Positions 1 through 11,279 are shown, counted from the first letter of the stretch. The stretch: DNA of 64,000 nucleotides from an uncultured Pseudomonadota bacterium (GCA_903833595.1 CAILFU010000147.1:1-64000); one strand, 5' to 3'. A program made the numbers and translations. The notes: generated by a model from the sequence alone, not told the origin.

Positions 1-721
1 CTTAACCTTTGCCGTGCTAGGTGTGGCGGTGTCAGGCACAGATTTTTCTATTAGCGCAAACTTACTCTCTCTATTACAACAATCCTTACTCGGCTTAGTT
101 GGCGGGGCAGTAATGGGGTACTTAGCCGCTTTATTTATTGCTCATGAAAAATACAGCTTTCTAGCTGAATACGCACCCATCGTCACCCTCATGTCTGTTG
201 CGGCAGCTTACTTAAGTGTAGATAACCTGCATGCTAGCGGCTTTATGGCGGTATTTGTATTTGGCATCGTATTAGGCAATAAAGATTTACTGGGCTTTAA
301 AATGAATGAAAATGAAGAAAGTAAATTAGAAGACTTCATCCTGACAACATCGCTCATTATGCGTATTTTTATTTTTGTATTGCTAGGCTCACAAGTCAAT
401 TTCGCGCTACTTCATCAGTATTGTTGGGAAGCCTTAGGTGTGGTGATTGTGTTTATGCTCATCTCACGCCCGTTAGTGGTATTTGCCTGTGCACTACCTA
501 ACCGCAGTGCTAAATGGACGCTTCAGGAATTGCTATTTATGTGCTGGACACGCGAGACCGGCGTGATACCAGGCGCACTAGCAGGCATGTTAGTCGGCAT
601 GAAAGTGCCCTATAGTGACGTGATTGCATCCGTCACTTTTATGGCCATTTTGCTCACTATTTTAGTGCAAGCCACTAGCACCAAATGGCTTGCCACTAAG
701 TTGAATTTGCTAGAGCACTAA
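1..721 (+). CDS. CPA1-type Na+(K+)/H+ antiporter, C-terminal part (5' end outside window)
   Basis: Open from base 1 in the frame of ORF 14..721; multiple hydrophobic TM segments; RETGVIPGALAGMLVG-type antiporter motif. Confidence 0.75.
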   Translation, partial: LTFAVLGVAVSGTDFSISANLLSLLQQSLLGLVGGAVMGYLAALFIAHEKYSFLAEYAPIVTLMSVAAAYLSVDNLHASGFMAVFVFGIVLGNKDLLGFKMNENEESKLEDFILTTSLIMRIFIFVLLGSQVNFALLHQYCWEALGVVIVFMLISRPLVVFACALPNRSAKWTLQELLFMCWTRETGVIPGALAGMLVGMKVPYSDVIASVTFMAILLTILVQATSTKWLATKLNLLEH

Positions 722-736
722 ATACTATCTATAAAT

Positions 737-1558
737 TTATGGGCGTGAATTTAATACCGCAGTTGTTTTAAATTCAGCCCCATCGTGTTGCAACTCAATT
801 GGCACAGTCTGCCCGGCATAACGCTTCACTGCCGCAAATAAATCATCGGCTTTATCTAACGTAACGTCACCAATTTTAAGTAGCGCATCCCCTTTAACAA
901 TATTGGCTTTAGCCGCCGGCGAATCTTTAATCACCGCAATGATTTTCAATCCTGGCTCAGCCACATTCATATCGGTGTCATCACTAGCTACTTTAACCAA
1001 CTTGATGACATGCACACCAAATAGTGGCATAGGTAACTTAGCCCAATAACTTGCATAATATTGGTATTCGATTGGCCCTTCGACTAAATCTTTTTCATCT
1101 ACTACTCCACCATTTTTAGCCGCTTGTTTAATCAATTGAAATTTAGCGCTACTTGTCTTAGCTGAGCCATATTTCCGATACACCAGTACCGTGTCGGCTT
1201 TAATGGCTTTGCCATGTTGCAATGCTGCTTCAACAGGCGAATCGGTGCCACTAAATCCAGAAAAACCCATCATGTCATAACCATTTTCAAGCATACTAAT
1301 ATTGTCATCCTCTTTATGATTACTTAGATACATTTTAGTATCTGGATTAGGGCTTTGTGATTTCAGTTGAGGGGCGCTCTGTGATTTATAATTTTTTGCA
1401 TATAAATTCTCATCTGCTGCGTACAACTGAGTTGCAACAAGCATCATGCCTAGACTCAACAAGCAAGCAAGCATCAAACCGGCTGATGGCTTTTGTTTAA
1501 TGATTACTTTCGTTTTAACTGACGATTGATTGGTTAAATTTTTAACATAAGTACGCAT
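737..1558 (-). CDS. Exported PDZ-domain protein
   Basis: Signal-peptide-like N terminus; C-terminal PDZ signature DSPAAKANIVKGDALLKIGDVTLDKADDL. Confidence 0.65.
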   Translation of the reverse strand: MRTYVKNLTNQSSVKTKVIIKQKPSAGLMLACLLSLGMMLVATQLYAADENLYAKNYKSQSAPQLKSQSPNPDTKMYLSNHKEDDNISMLENGYDMMGFSGFSGTDSPVEAALQHGKAIKADTVLVYRKYGSAKTSSAKFQLIKQAAKNGGVVDEKDLVEGPIEYQYYASYWAKLPMPLFGVHVIKLVKVASDDTDMNVAEPGLKIIAVIKDSPAAKANIVKGDALLKIGDVTLDKADDLFAAVKRYAGQTVPIELQHDGAEFKTTAVLNSRP

Positions 1559-1622
1559 GAAAAAATCCTTTATTGTTGGTAATGGTATGATGAAGTCTTA
1601 ACGTAGTACTAATGACAAACAA

Positions 1623-2213
1623 ATGACAAAAGAATTCATTAAAATTGGTTTAGTTTCTATTAGCGATCGTGCTAGCCGCGGCGAATATGAAGATTTAGGC
1701 TTACCCTCTCTGAAAAATTGGTTAGATAGTGCGCTCATTACGCCCATACAATTCGAGACACGATTGATTGCAGACGAACAAGCTGAAATTGAATCGACCT
1801 TAATCGACTTGGTCGATTATGAAGCTTGCCATTTAATTTTGACTACTGGTGGCACAGGCCCCGCTTTGCGTGACGTCACGCCAGAAGCGACACTTGCTAT
1901 TGCAGACAAGCAAATGCCAGGCTTTGGCGAACAAATGCGGCAAATTAGCCTTAACTTTGTGCCCACCGCTATTTTGTCTAGACAAGTAGCAGTGATTCGT
2001 AAGCAATGTTTAATTATCAACTTACCAGGGCAGCCCAAAGCAATCGCCCAAACACTAGCCGGCTTAAAAGATGATAAAGGTCATCAAAAGGTACATGGCA
2101 TTTTTGCCGCCGTACCTTATTGCCTAGATTTAATAGGTGGCCCCTATATAGAAACTAACGAATCAATAATACAATCCTTTAGGCCAAAATCTGCCCTTAA
2201 AACACCCGCTTAA
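1623..2213 (+). CDS. mog: Molybdopterin adenylyltransferase
   Basis: IGLVSISDRASRGEYEDLG and TTGGTGPALRDVTPEAT motifs. Confidence 0.85.
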   Translation: MTKEFIKIGLVSISDRASRGEYEDLGLPSLKNWLDSALITPIQFETRLIADEQAEIESTLIDLVDYEACHLILTTGGTGPALRDVTPEATLAIADKQMPGFGEQMRQISLNFVPTAILSRQVAVIRKQCLIINLPGQPKAIAQTLAGLKDDKGHQKVHGIFAAVPYCLDLIGGPYIETNESIIQSFRPKSALKTPA

Positions 2214-2219
2214 ATCACT

Positions 2220-3236
2220 ATGTCAGAATTCGATTTAATCCATCAGTATTTCACTCGTGCAACGCACCATACCATTTTAGGTGTAGGTGATGATGCTGCG
2301 CTCGTTACTATAGCGAACAACATGGAACTGGCTATTTCAGCGGATATGTTAGTAGCAGGCACACACTTCTTTGCTGATGCAGACCCTTATCAGTTAGGCT
2401 GGAAATCACTCGCAGTGAATCTGTCCGACATGGCAGCCATGGGTGCCAGTCCTAAATGGGCGACATTGGCCATCGCGCTACCAGAAGTGAATCAACCATG
2501 GCTAACCGAATTTTCCCGTGGTTTTTTTACCTGCGCCGAAGTATTTAACGTCGATTTAATTGGCGGCGATACCACTCGCGGCCCGCTCACGATCAGCATA
2601 CAAATTATGGGGGAAGTACCTACTGGCCAAGCAATTAAACGAAGTGGCGCTAAGGTTGATGATGAAATTTGGCTGTCAGGGCATTTGGGCGATGCAGCCT
2701 TAGCTTTGGCACACATGCAGGGCAACTTAACGTTAGCATCAGATGCTTTTACAAGCTGCGCCAAGGCGCTACACACGCCACAGCCAAGAGTGGCTTTAGG
2801 ATTATCCTTACGCGGCATTGCAAATAGTGCGATTGATATTTCTGATGGTTTATTGGCAGATTTAGGCCATATTCTCGAACGCTCAAATGTAGGCGCGGCT
2901 ATTTATTTAGCCAATATTCCACACTCGGCACCTTTAGGCATTGAGTTACTAAAAGAAGCCTCTGAAAGCAAAAGCAATATCGGGGTGCGCAGTGAAAATG
3001 GGGCCAACTCTTATAATAAAAACATCCTCAGTATGCTATTAGCAGGTGGTGACGATTACGAGTTATGCTTTACTGCCCCGGCTGAACAACATGCTGGGAT
3101 CATCCAACTGAGTGAATCACTCAATCTACCATTGAGTTGTATCGGGCGCATTACTAATAATGCACAATTAACAGTGCATGGCTTTAATGATGAAATCATA
3201 GATTTAGAGGGGGCCGGTTTTGACCACTTTAAATAA
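2220..3236 (+). CDS. thiL: Thiamine-monophosphate kinase
   Basis: GVGDDAALV, DMAAMGASPKWATLAIALP, GGDTTRGP, DISDGLLADLGHI motifs. Confidence 0.93.
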   Translation: MSEFDLIHQYFTRATHHTILGVGDDAALVTIANNMELAISADMLVAGTHFFADADPYQLGWKSLAVNLSDMAAMGASPKWATLAIALPEVNQPWLTEFSRGFFTCAEVFNVDLIGGDTTRGPLTISIQIMGEVPTGQAIKRSGAKVDDEIWLSGHLGDAALALAHMQGNLTLASDAFTSCAKALHTPQPRVALGLSLRGIANSAIDISDGLLADLGHILERSNVGAAIYLANIPHSAPLGIELLKEASESKSNIGVRSENGANSYNKNILSMLLAGGDDYELCFTAPAEQHAGIIQLSESLNLPLSCIGRITNNAQLTVHGFNDEIIDLEGAGFDHFK

Positions 3237-3723
3237 ACATCCGCAAATTAAGACCCCAGATTTACAGTTTTTACTACAACACCCCGCCCATTTTTTTGGT
3301 TTAGGTTTTGGAAGTGGCTTAGCGCCAAAAGCCCCTGGCACTTTTGGTACATTAGTAGGACTACCATTATTTTGGCTGATTTCCGTATACCCATTAATAA
3401 CCCAGCTAATAGTGATTACCGCCCTATTCTTAATAGGCATTTATTTTTGTCATGTCACCGGAAAAGCGCTAGGGGTATCTGACCATGGCGGTATAGTTTG
3501 GGATGAAATTGTGGCCATGATGTTAGTGCTCGCTTTCACACCCAATGAATGGCAATGGTGGTTAACGGCATTTTTATTATTCCGTCTATTTGATATTTGG
3601 AAACCATTTCCAATTCGACAATGTGATGCCAAGCTCAAAAATGGTTTTGGTGTAATGTTTGATGACTTACTCGCTGCCATTTATGCCATTTTAATTTTAC
3701 AGACGGTAATTAGGTTTTCCTAA
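3220..3723 (+). CDS. pgpA: Phosphatidylglycerophosphatase A
   Basis: GFGSGLAPKAPGTFGTLVGLP and GGIVWDEIVAMM motifs; overlaps thiL 3' end. Confidence 0.92.
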   Translation: MTTLNKHPQIKTPDLQFLLQHPAHFFGLGFGSGLAPKAPGTFGTLVGLPLFWLISVYPLITQLIVITALFLIGIYFCHVTGKALGVSDHGGIVWDEIVAMMLVLAFTPNEWQWWLTAFLLFRLFDIWKPFPIRQCDAKLKNGFGVMFDDLLAAIYAILILQTVIRFS

Positions 3724-4227
3724 ATGACAGCCGATAATGAGTTAACCTCCTTAGCCGAACAACTTGGCCAGCACCTAAAACAACGCAAACTCACCCTCAC
3801 GCTTGCAGAATCATGTACTGGTGGTTTATGCGCTGAAATTATCACCAGAGTCTCCGGCAGCTCGACTTGGTTTGAGTGCGGATTTATTACCTACAGCAAT
3901 CAATCTAAAGAATTGCTGTTAAATGTATCCAACAGCACCTTAAAGACTTTCGGTGCTGTGAGCGAAGAAACTGCAATTGAAATGGCGATGGGGGCATTAA
4001 GCAAAAGTGGTTGTCATTTAAGCGCTTCAGTCACCGGCATTGCCGGCCCTACTGGGGGAAGTGAGGCTAAACCTGTGGGTACCGTATGCTTTGCTTGGGG
4101 AGGCTTGAATTGTGATCTACTCACGACCACTCACCACTTCATTGGCAACCGCCAACAAATTCGCCAGCAATCAGCAAAAACCCTAATTGAAGGGCTGATT
4201 GCCCTTACCTTAAGCCTTGATTTATGA
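3724..4227 (+). CDS. pncC: Nicotinamide-nucleotide amidohydrolase (CinA C-terminal domain)
   Basis: TLAESCTGGL and VTGIAGPTGGSEAKPVGTV motifs. Confidence 0.92.
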   Translation: MTADNELTSLAEQLGQHLKQRKLTLTLAESCTGGLCAEIITRVSGSSTWFECGFITYSNQSKELLLNVSNSTLKTFGAVSEETAIEMAMGALSKSGCHLSASVTGIAGPTGGSEAKPVGTVCFAWGGLNCDLLTTTHHFIGNRQQIRQQSAKTLIEGLIALTLSLDL

Positions 4228-4285
4228 AATAATTACAGGCTCGTAAAAGCGATGAAAAATTCAGAAAACATAAAGGCAAAACACC

Positions 4286-5314
4286 ATGGATGATAACAAA
4301 AGCAAGGCACTTGCCGCGGCTCTAGCACAGATTGAAAAACAGTTCGGCAAGGGATCCATCATGCGCATGGGTGATGGCAGTATAGGCGAGGATATTCAAT
4401 CAGTTTCTACTGGTTCGTTAGGTCTTGATATTGCACTAGGTATTGGTGGTTTACCACGCGGTCGTGTGGTAGAAATTTATGGTCCTGAATCATCAGGTAA
4501 AACCACATTAACGCTTTCTGTCATTGCACAAATGCAAAAAGTAGGTGGTGTGGCTGCCTTTATTGATGCTGAACATGCGCTAGACCCACAGTATGCGGCT
4601 AAGCTGGGGGTTAATGTACCAGATTTGCTTATTTCACAACCGGATACTGGCGAGCAAGCGCTTGAAATCGTCGACATGCTAGTCCGTTCTGGCTCGGTAG
4701 ATATTGTCGTAGTTGACTCGGTTGCTGCACTCACACCACGCGCTGAAATTGAAGGTGAAATGGGCGATTCACACATGGGCTTACAAGCACGCCTAATGAG
4801 CCAAGCCTTACGTAAATTAACAGGTAACATTAAACGTACCAATACTTTGGTAATTTTCATTAACCAAATCCGCATGAAGATAGGCGTGATGTTTGGTAGT
4901 CCAGAAACCACTACGGGTGGTAACGCACTTAAATTTTACGCTTCAGTACGCTTAGATATTCGCCGTACTGGCGCAATCAAAAAAGGTGATGAAGTCATCG
5001 GTTCTGAAACCCGTGTCAAAGTCATCAAAAACAAAGTAGCGCCTCCGTTTAAACAAGCTGAATTTGATATTCTTTATGGCGAAGGCATTTCACGCGAAGG
5101 TGAAATTATTGAGCTTGGCGTTAATGCAAAATTCTTAGAAAAAGCCGGTGCTTGGTATAGCTACAATGGTGAGAAAATTGGTCAAGGTAAAGATAATTCA
5201 CGGGATTACCTAAAGGCACATCCAGCGATTGCTAATGAGATTGACGCAAAAATACGCGCCAATATGAAAGCCTTAGCAGAGGCAATGCCAGCAGTGCGGG
5301 CTGAAGAAGATTAA
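4286..5314 (+). CDS. recA: Recombinase RecA
   Basis: [10 protein letters not shown] Walker A and full-length RecA sequence. Confidence 0.99.
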   Translation: MDDNKSKALAAALAQIEKQFGKGSIMRMGDGSIGEDIQSVSTGSLGLDIALGIGGLPRGRVVEIYGPESSGKTTLTLSVIAQMQKVGGVAAFIDAEHALDPQYAAKLGVNVPDLLISQPDTGEQALEIVDMLVRSGSVDIVVVDSVAALTPRAEIEGEMGDSHMGLQARLMSQALRKLTGNIKRTNTLVIFINQIRMKIGVMFGSPETTTGGNALKFYASVRLDIRRTGAIKKGDEVIGSETRVKVIKNKVAPPFKQAEFDILYGEGISREGEIIELGVNAKFLEKAGAWYSYNGEKIGQGKDNSRDYLKAHPAIANEIDAKIRANMKALAEAMPAVRAEED

Positions 5315-5346
5315 TCACCTAACTCATTATCTAACGGGGCCAGCTC

Positions 5347-5799
5347 ATAGAATTTCAAGCTAAAAGTTTACGGCAGCGTGCGCTAGATTATCTGGGCAAG
5401 CGCGAATACTCTTACTTTGAGCTGGCTCAAAAATTAAAAGCTTTTGCCGAAGAAACTGACGATATCCCCGCCATACTGGATGATTTTAAGAAACGGGGCT
5501 GGCTAAGTGATGCTAGATTTACCGAGCAACTCGTGCATGCTAGAAAAGCTCGATTTGGCAGTGCTAGAGTTGCCAGTGAGTTGCGTGAAAAAGGTGTGGC
5601 GGATGACTTAATTGCCAATGCAGTGGATGAAATAAAAGCGCATGAATTAGAGCATGCACGTGCCGTGTGCAAAAAGAAATATAAAGCCAGTCCAACTAGC
5701 CGTGAAGATTGGGCTAAACAAGCAAGATTTTTACAAAGCCGAGGATTTGGCTTTGATGTAATTAAAAAGGCATTAAATCAGACTGAAGTTGAAGAGTAA
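5347..5799 (+). CDS. recX: Regulatory protein RecX (the track starts at 5533; homologous frame is open from about 5335)
   Basis: Frame reads EFQAKSLRQRALDYLGKREYSYFELAQKLKAFAEE...DDFKKRGWLSDARFTEQ upstream of the annotated GTG; downstream of recA; exact start uncertain. Confidence 0.85.
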   Translation: MEFQAKSLRQRALDYLGKREYSYFELAQKLKAFAEETDDIPAILDDFKKRGWLSDARFTEQLVHARKARFGSARVASELREKGVADDLIANAVDEIKAHELEHARAVCKKKYKASPTSREDWAKQARFLQSRGFGFDVIKKALNQTEVEE

Positions 5800-5821
5800 G
5801 AAAATAGCTCAAAGATATTAA

Positions 5822-8482
5822 TTGAAAAATAAAATGACCATTAAACTAAGTAGCAACCCTAGTAGCAACGAAATCCGTAAAGCATTTCTCGACTTTTTTG
5901 TTTCAAAAGGTCACCAAGTCGTTGCCTCCAGTTCGCTGGTGCCTCATGGCGACCCTACGTTGCTATTTACCAATGCTGGGATGAATCAGTTTAAAGACGT
6001 ATTCCTTGGCTTTGACAAACGGCCTTATACTCGCGCCACCACTAGCCAAAAATGTGTACGTGCTGGCGGCAAACATAATGACCTTGAAAACGTAGGCTAC
6101 ACAGCGCGTCATCATACCTTTTTTGAAATGTTGGGTAATTTTAGCTTTGGTGATTACTTCAAAGAAGACGCTATTGCTTACGCATGGGAATTATTGACTG
6201 ATGTTTTCAAGCTCCCAAAAGACAAGCTCACCGTCACTGTATATGCCGATGATGATGAATCATATAATATTTGGCTCACAAAAATTGGTGTGCCAGCGGC
6301 TCGCATTATTCGCATTGGTGACAACAAAGGCGCACGTTACGCCTCTGACAATTTTTGGATGATGGGCGATACCGGTCCATGCGGCCCTTGTACTGAAATA
6401 TTCTACGACCACGGCGAACATCATTTTGGCGGCCCTCCTGGCAGCCCTGATGAAGATGGTGATCGTTTTATCGAAATCTGGAATAACGTGTTCATGCAGT
6501 TTAATCGCGATGAAGCAGGTGTAATGCATCCGCTACCTAAACCATCCGTAGATACAGGCATGGGCTTAGAGCGCTTGTCAGCAGTATTGCAGCATGTACA
6601 TGCGAACTATGAAATTGATTTATTCCAAGGGTTAATCGCCGCCGCCGCTCGCGAAACCAAAACTACTGATTTAACTAGCCCTAGCTTAAAAGTATTAGCG
6701 GATCACATTCGGGCCTGTTCGTTCTTAATTGCCGACGGCGTGATTCCAGGTAATGAAGGTCGTGGCTATGTGTTACGTCGTATTATTCGCCGCGCTATTC
6801 GCCATGGTTACAAGTTGGGCTCACGCGCTGCATTCTTCCACAAAATAGTAGCGGACTTAGTGTCTGAAATGGGCGATGCTTACCCAGAACTAAAAACTGA
6901 ACAAGCACGTATTACCAGTACGCTTAAATTAGAAGAAGACCGTTTCTTTGAGACCATAGAAAATGGTATGGAGATTTTAGAAACAGAACTAGCCCTTATG
7001 ACTAAATCGGCTAACCTCACTTTCAATGGTGATTTAGCGTTTAAACTGCATGACACCTTTGGCTTTCCACTCGACTTAACGGCTGATATCTGCCGCGAGC
7101 GCAAGGTGTCAGTAGATAGTGCTGCATTTGATGCTGCCATGACACGCCAAAAAGAGCAGGCGCGCTCAGCAGGTAAATTCAAAATGGCCACTAACCTTGA
7201 ATACAGTGGTCAAAATTCTGAGTTTAAGGGCTACACCACACTAGAAACCAGCGCGAAAGTATTGGCCTTATACAAAGACGGCAGCACCGTGAATCAGCTT
7301 ACCGAAGGTGAGCAAGGCATTGTAGTGCTTGACGAAACACCCTTTTATGCAGAATCTGGCGGCCAAGTAGGCGACAGTGGCATACTAAAAAGTAGCAATG
7401 GAATTTTCGCTGTTGAAGATACGCAAAAAATTCAAGCTGCCGTATTTGGTCATCATGGCATTTTAAAAACGGGTACGCTTAGTGTGGGGGACAGCTTAAA
7501 AGCCAATGTGGATTTAGTCGCACGCACTAACATCATGCGCAACCACTCTGCGACACACTTAATGCACAAAGCCCTACGAGAAGTATTAGGTAGTCACGTA
7601 CAGCAAAAAGGCTCACTGGTTGATGCAGACAAAACCCGCTTCGATTTTGTGCATAACGCCCCATTAACCAATGAACAAATTCGCCAAGTAGAAAACCTTG
7701 TCAACGCTGAAATCCTTGCCAACACAGCCTGTCAGGCACGGGCAATGTCCATTGAGGATGCCCAGAAAACAGGTGCAATGATGTTGTTTGGCGAAAAATA
7801 TGGTGACGAGGTTCGTGTACTGGATATTGGCGCTTCACGAGAATTATGTGGTGGCACGCATGTAAGTAGAACCGGTGACATTGGCTTATTCAGCATCATG
7901 GCTGAAGGTGGTGTTGCATCCGGCATACGACGTGTTGAAGCGGTGACAGGAGAAAATTCACTCCTTTATGTTCAAGGCATGGAAACGGCCTTGGGTGGCG
8001 TTGCCGGCACTTTGAAAGTGTTACGTGCTGAAATCCCCGCGCGGGTTAATGCATTGTTAGATCAAACGCGCCGCCTAGAACGCGAGCTGGCTGCTTTAAA
8101 AGGCAAGCTAGCTTCTGCCAAAGGGGATGACATTGCTAATCAAGCAGTAGATGTAAATGGCATCAAGATGCTTGCGACCACACTGGAAGGTGCGGATGCC
8201 AATACATTGCGCGAAACAATGGATAAGCTAAAAGATAAACTAAAATCTGCTGTTATTGTTCTGGCAAGCGTGAATGACGGAAAAGTAACTGTAGCAGCTG
8301 GCGTCACCTCAGACTTAATTAGCAAAGTCAAAGCCGGTGAACTAGTGAACTTTGTTGCACAGCAAGTTGGCGGTAAAGGTGGCGGTAAGCCAGACATGGC
8401 GATGGCAGGTGGCACCGATGCGAGTCATTTGCCACAAGCGCTTGCTAGCGTAGAAGGCTGGATAAGCAGTAAATTGAATTAG
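5822..8482 (+). CDS. alaS: Alanyl-tRNA synthetase
   Basis: [46 protein letters not shown] motifs. Confidence 0.98.
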   Translation: MKNKMTIKLSSNPSSNEIRKAFLDFFVSKGHQVVASSSLVPHGDPTLLFTNAGMNQFKDVFLGFDKRPYTRATTSQKCVRAGGKHNDLENVGYTARHHTFFEMLGNFSFGDYFKEDAIAYAWELLTDVFKLPKDKLTVTVYADDDESYNIWLTKIGVPAARIIRIGDNKGARYASDNFWMMGDTGPCGPCTEIFYDHGEHHFGGPPGSPDEDGDRFIEIWNNVFMQFNRDEAGVMHPLPKPSVDTGMGLERLSAVLQHVHANYEIDLFQGLIAAAARETKTTDLTSPSLKVLADHIRACSFLIADGVIPGNEGRGYVLRRIIRRAIRHGYKLGSRAAFFHKIVADLVSEMGDAYPELKTEQARITSTLKLEEDRFFETIENGMEILETELALMTKSANLTFNGDLAFKLHDTFGFPLDLTADICRERKVSVDSAAFDAAMTRQKEQARSAGKFKMATNLEYSGQNSEFKGYTTLETSAKVLALYKDGSTVNQLTEGEQGIVVLDETPFYAESGGQVGDSGILKSSNGIFAVEDTQKIQAAVFGHHGILKTGTLSVGDSLKANVDLVARTNIMRNHSATHLMHKALREVLGSHVQQKGSLVDADKTRFDFVHNAPLTNEQIRQVENLVNAEILANTACQARAMSIEDAQKTGAMMLFGEKYGDEVRVLDIGASRELCGGTHVSRTGDIGLFSIMAEGGVASGIRRVEAVTGENSLLYVQGMETALGGVAGTLKVLRAEIPARVNALLDQTRRLERELAALKGKLASAKGDDIANQAVDVNGIKMLATTLEGADANTLRETMDKLKDKLKSAVIVLASVNDGKVTVAAGVTSDLISKVKAGELVNFVAQQVGGKGGGKPDMAMAGGTDASHLPQALASVEGWISSKLN

Positions 8483-8522
8483 CAATTAATTTTAAATAGC
8501 ATAGACAAAAAAAGAGTTAAAA

Positions 8523-9749
8523 ATGGCACTTATCGTACAAAAATATGGTGGCACCTCAGTCGCTAATCCGGAAAGAATTCGCAATGTAGCGCGTCGTGTG
8601 GCACGTTATAAGGCAATGGGGCATCAAGTCGTAGTGGTTGTTTCTGCTATGTCTGGAGAAACAAATAAACTCATTAATCTAGCCAAAGAACTGATGGCTG
8701 AGCCGGATCCGCGTGAATTAGATATGATCATCTCAACGGGTGAGCAAGTCACTATCGGCATGACTGCGCTAGCATTAATCGAGCTAGGTATTAAAGCCAA
8801 AAGTTATACTGGCGCACAAGTTAAAATTCTGACTGACAACGCTTACACCAAAGCACGCATTCTAGACATTGATCAACTCAATCTTAAAGCAGATTTAGAT
8901 GCGGGCTATGTATGCGTAGTTGCAGGCTTTCAAGGCGTAGATAAGGATGGCAACATCACAACATTAGGCCGAGGTGGTTCTGACACTACTGGCGTAGCAC
9001 TAGCCGCGGCACTAGGAGCTGATGAGTGTCAGATTTACACTGATGTAGACGGTGTTTACACCACTGACCCACGCGTAGTGCCTGAAGCACGCCGCTTAAA
9101 ATCAATCACTTTTGAAGAAATGCTTGAATTAGCCAGCCAAGGTTCAAAAGTATTGCAAATTCGCTCCGTAGAATTTGCAGGTAAATATAAAGTTAAGTTA
9201 CGTGTGCTTTCCAGTTTTGAAGAAGAAGGCGACGGCACACTAATAACATTTGAGGAAGAAGACAACATGGAACAACCCATTATTTCAGGCATTGCATTTA
9301 ATCGTGATGAAGCCAAAATTACCGTACTTGGCGTGCCAGATAAACCAGGTATTGCCTATCAAATTTTAGGTCCTATTGCTGACGCTAATATCGACGTTGA
9401 CATGATTATTCAAAACACTGGTGCAGATGGAACAACGGATTTCACCTTCACTGTGCACAAAAATGAGATGAATAAAGCCCTCAATATTTTGCGTGAAAAA
9501 GTACAAGGTCATATTGGTGCGCGCGAAATCAGTGGTGACGACAAAATTGCTAAAGTCTCTGTTGTAGGCGTAGGCATGCGTTCGCATGTTGGCATTGCTA
9601 GTCAAATGTTCCGTACGCTCGCTGAGGAAGGCATCAACATTCAAATGATCTCAACTTCAGAAATTAAAATTGCTGTAGTGGTCGATGAAAAATACTTAGA
9701 GCTAGCAGTACGTGTTTTACATAAAGCTTTCGAACTAGAAGGCATGTAG
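8523..9749 (+). CDS. lysC: Aspartate kinase
   Basis: VQKYGGTSVA, GRGGSDTTGVALAAAL, tandem ACT domains. Confidence 0.97.
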   Translation: MALIVQKYGGTSVANPERIRNVARRVARYKAMGHQVVVVVSAMSGETNKLINLAKELMAEPDPRELDMIISTGEQVTIGMTALALIELGIKAKSYTGAQVKILTDNAYTKARILDIDQLNLKADLDAGYVCVVAGFQGVDKDGNITTLGRGGSDTTGVALAAALGADECQIYTDVDGVYTTDPRVVPEARRLKSITFEEMLELASQGSKVLQIRSVEFAGKYKVKLRVLSSFEEEGDGTLITFEEEDNMEQPIISGIAFNRDEAKITVLGVPDKPGIAYQILGPIADANIDVDMIIQNTGADGTTDFTFTVHKNEMNKALNILREKVQGHIGAREISGDDKIAKVSVVGVGMRSHVGIASQMFRTLAEEGINIQMISTSEIKIAVVVDEKYLELAVRVLHKAFELEGM

Positions 9750-9868
9750 TTTATTGGTAAGCTTAATCAATAGCTTTTGATTTAATTTTAAATTGATTTT
9801 TAGGCACGATTGAAGTAATATCGCGCCCTCAATTAAGAAACATTAGTTGAAATATTAGCGTAATAAAC

Positions 9869-9962
9869 GGAGAGCTGGCCGAGTGGTCGAAGGCACTTCC
9901 CTGCTAAGGAAGCATACGGGCTTAAATCTGTATCGAGGGTTCGAATCCCTCGCTCTCCGCCA
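9869..9962 (+). tRNA. tRNA-Ser(GCT)
   Basis: Class II tRNA with long variable arm, anticodon loop CTGCTAA, encoded CCA. Confidence 0.95.
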
Positions 9963-10025
9963 ATTAGCTTAAAGATGAAATTTTCACTTTAAGAAATAAG
10001 CAGTATGTCGTATAATACTGCCCAT

Positions 10026-10102
10026 GCGCCCGTAGCTCAGCTGGATAGAGTACTTGGCTACGAACCAAGGGGTCGGGCGTTCGAATCGCTCCGGGCGCAC
10101 CA
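10026..10102 (+). tRNA. tRNA-Arg(ACG), integration site of the island
   Basis: GCGCCCG...CGGGCGC acceptor stem, anticodon loop CTACGAA, T-loop GTTCGAATC, encoded CCA. Confidence 0.95.
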
Positions 10103-10115
10103 ATAAAAACAAAGG
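10057..10115. repeat. attL: 59-bp direct repeat covering the tRNA-Arg 3' part
   Basis: Identical to 61386-61444: gctacgaaccaaggggtcgggcgttcgaatcgctccgggcgcaccaataaaaacaaagg. Confidence 0.95.
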
Positions 10116-10145
10116 CTTATAGATTAATATCTGTAAGCCTTTTGT
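10111..10145 (+). terminator. Intrinsic terminator-like hairpin downstream of tRNA-Arg, largely island-derived
   Basis: AAAGGCTTA-t-AGAT-taat-ATCT-g-TAAGCCTTT followed by T-rich tract. Confidence 0.7.
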
Positions 10146-10191
10146 CTTTCTAGAAGCTGATGGGTACACCAATGGGTACACTGAAAATTCG

Positions 10192-10611
10192 CTAGTTACC
10201 CACTGCAATAGCTAAAAGCTCTTCGTCACTTAGCGCGTCGAACTTAGCTTGTAGCTCACCGTCCGTAGCACTTCCTAAGTCGCTCTTAGGTCTGTCAGGC
10301 TTGTCAAAGCCAGTTATCTTCCCCACTGCCAACCAGCCTCGAATAACGTTACCACCGTCGTTATTCTCCCTAGCTTGAGTGATGCCACTGAATACCCCTG
10401 CCATAACGGTATCGCGGTCTAGATCTAGCTTCATAGCTAGCTCTTCTTCCTTAGACTTAATGGCGGCCTGAATGTCTGGTTTTGTTAGGTTCTCAGAGGC
10501 CATCTGCCTAGCGCTTGGTACGGCATACTGCGCTCTACGTGCCGCCTCAGCGCCATTGCGACATACTACGTACTCATTGACGAATGCTGTTTGTTTTGGT
10601 GTGAGCGCCAT
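10192..10611 (-). CDS. Small terminase subunit-like protein
   Basis: LTPKQTAFVNEYVVCRNGAEAARRAQY...SARQMASENLTKPDIQAAI, terminase_2-type helix-turn-helix N terminus. Confidence 0.65.
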   Translation of the reverse strand: MALTPKQTAFVNEYVVCRNGAEAARRAQYAVPSARQMASENLTKPDIQAAIKSKEEELAMKLDLDRDTVMAGVFSGITQARENNDGGNVIRGWLAVGKITGFDKPDRPKSDLGSATDGELQAKFDALSDEELLAIAVGN

Positions 10612-10676
10612 ATTAATCTCCTAAAAATATCTTATGATTTAATTATACGTGATATGAATAATGTTACAATAATCAA

Positions 10677-11279
10677 ATGAACAACATAAAACGAGGTGGG
10701 ATACGTACCGGTGCGGGCCGTAAAGTCGGCACTGGCAAGTTCGGTGAATCGACGACCGTAGTACGTATTCCTGAGAGTCAGGCACCTATCATCAAGGACT
10801 TCCTAGCGGCATATCAACGCAAGAAGGTTAAAGCAGATATTGATGCAGTGACTGAATTTGAGTGGCCTACCTTATACGCAACATCGATTAAGTTACCGCT
10901 TTACAGCTCTAAAGTTTCCGCTGGATTCCCTAGCCCTGCTGAAGATCATGTAGAAAAACGCCTAGATCCTAGCGAGTTCTTAATCAATCAAAAAGACGCA
11001 ACCTTCTTCGTGACTATCCAAGGTTATTCCATGATCGATGTTGGATTGTTGCCGGGGGATAAAGCCGTGGTTGATCGTTCTAGGCAACCTGTAATCGGTG
11101 ACATTGTGCTTGCTGTATTAGACGGAGAATTTACTATCAAGACATTGAGTCGCACTGACGGTGTAGTGCGCTTATTACCAGCTAACTCGACGGGTGCTTA
11201 TTCACCTATTGAGATCACAGAAGAGATGAACTTCGAGATATGGGGCGTTGTAACAGGTTCATTTAGACGGTTTAAGTAA
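10677..11279 (+). CDS. umuD: UmuD-like S24 peptidase with N-terminal extension
   Basis: ATFFVTIQGYSMIDVGLLPGDKAVVDRSRQPVIGDIVLAVLDGEFTIKTL; followed directly by umuC. Confidence 0.85.
   Translation: MNNIKRGGIRTGAGRKVGTGKFGESTTVVRIPESQAPIIKDFLAAYQRKKVKADIDAVTEFEWPTLYATSIKLPLYSSKVSAGFPSPAEDHVEKRLDPSEFLINQKDATFFVTIQGYSMIDVGLLPGDKAVVDRSRQPVIGDIVLAVLDGEFTIKTLSRTDGVVRLLPANSTGAYSPIEITEEMNFEIWGVVTGSFRRFK

Noticed and set aside
4477-4911. 144-aa antisense ORF in recA
   Set aside because: Fully overlaps a certain coding gene on the other strand; shadow ORF
10612-10676. LexA box upstream of umuDC
   Set aside because: No convincing CTG-N10-CAG or other known LexA motif seen in the short gap
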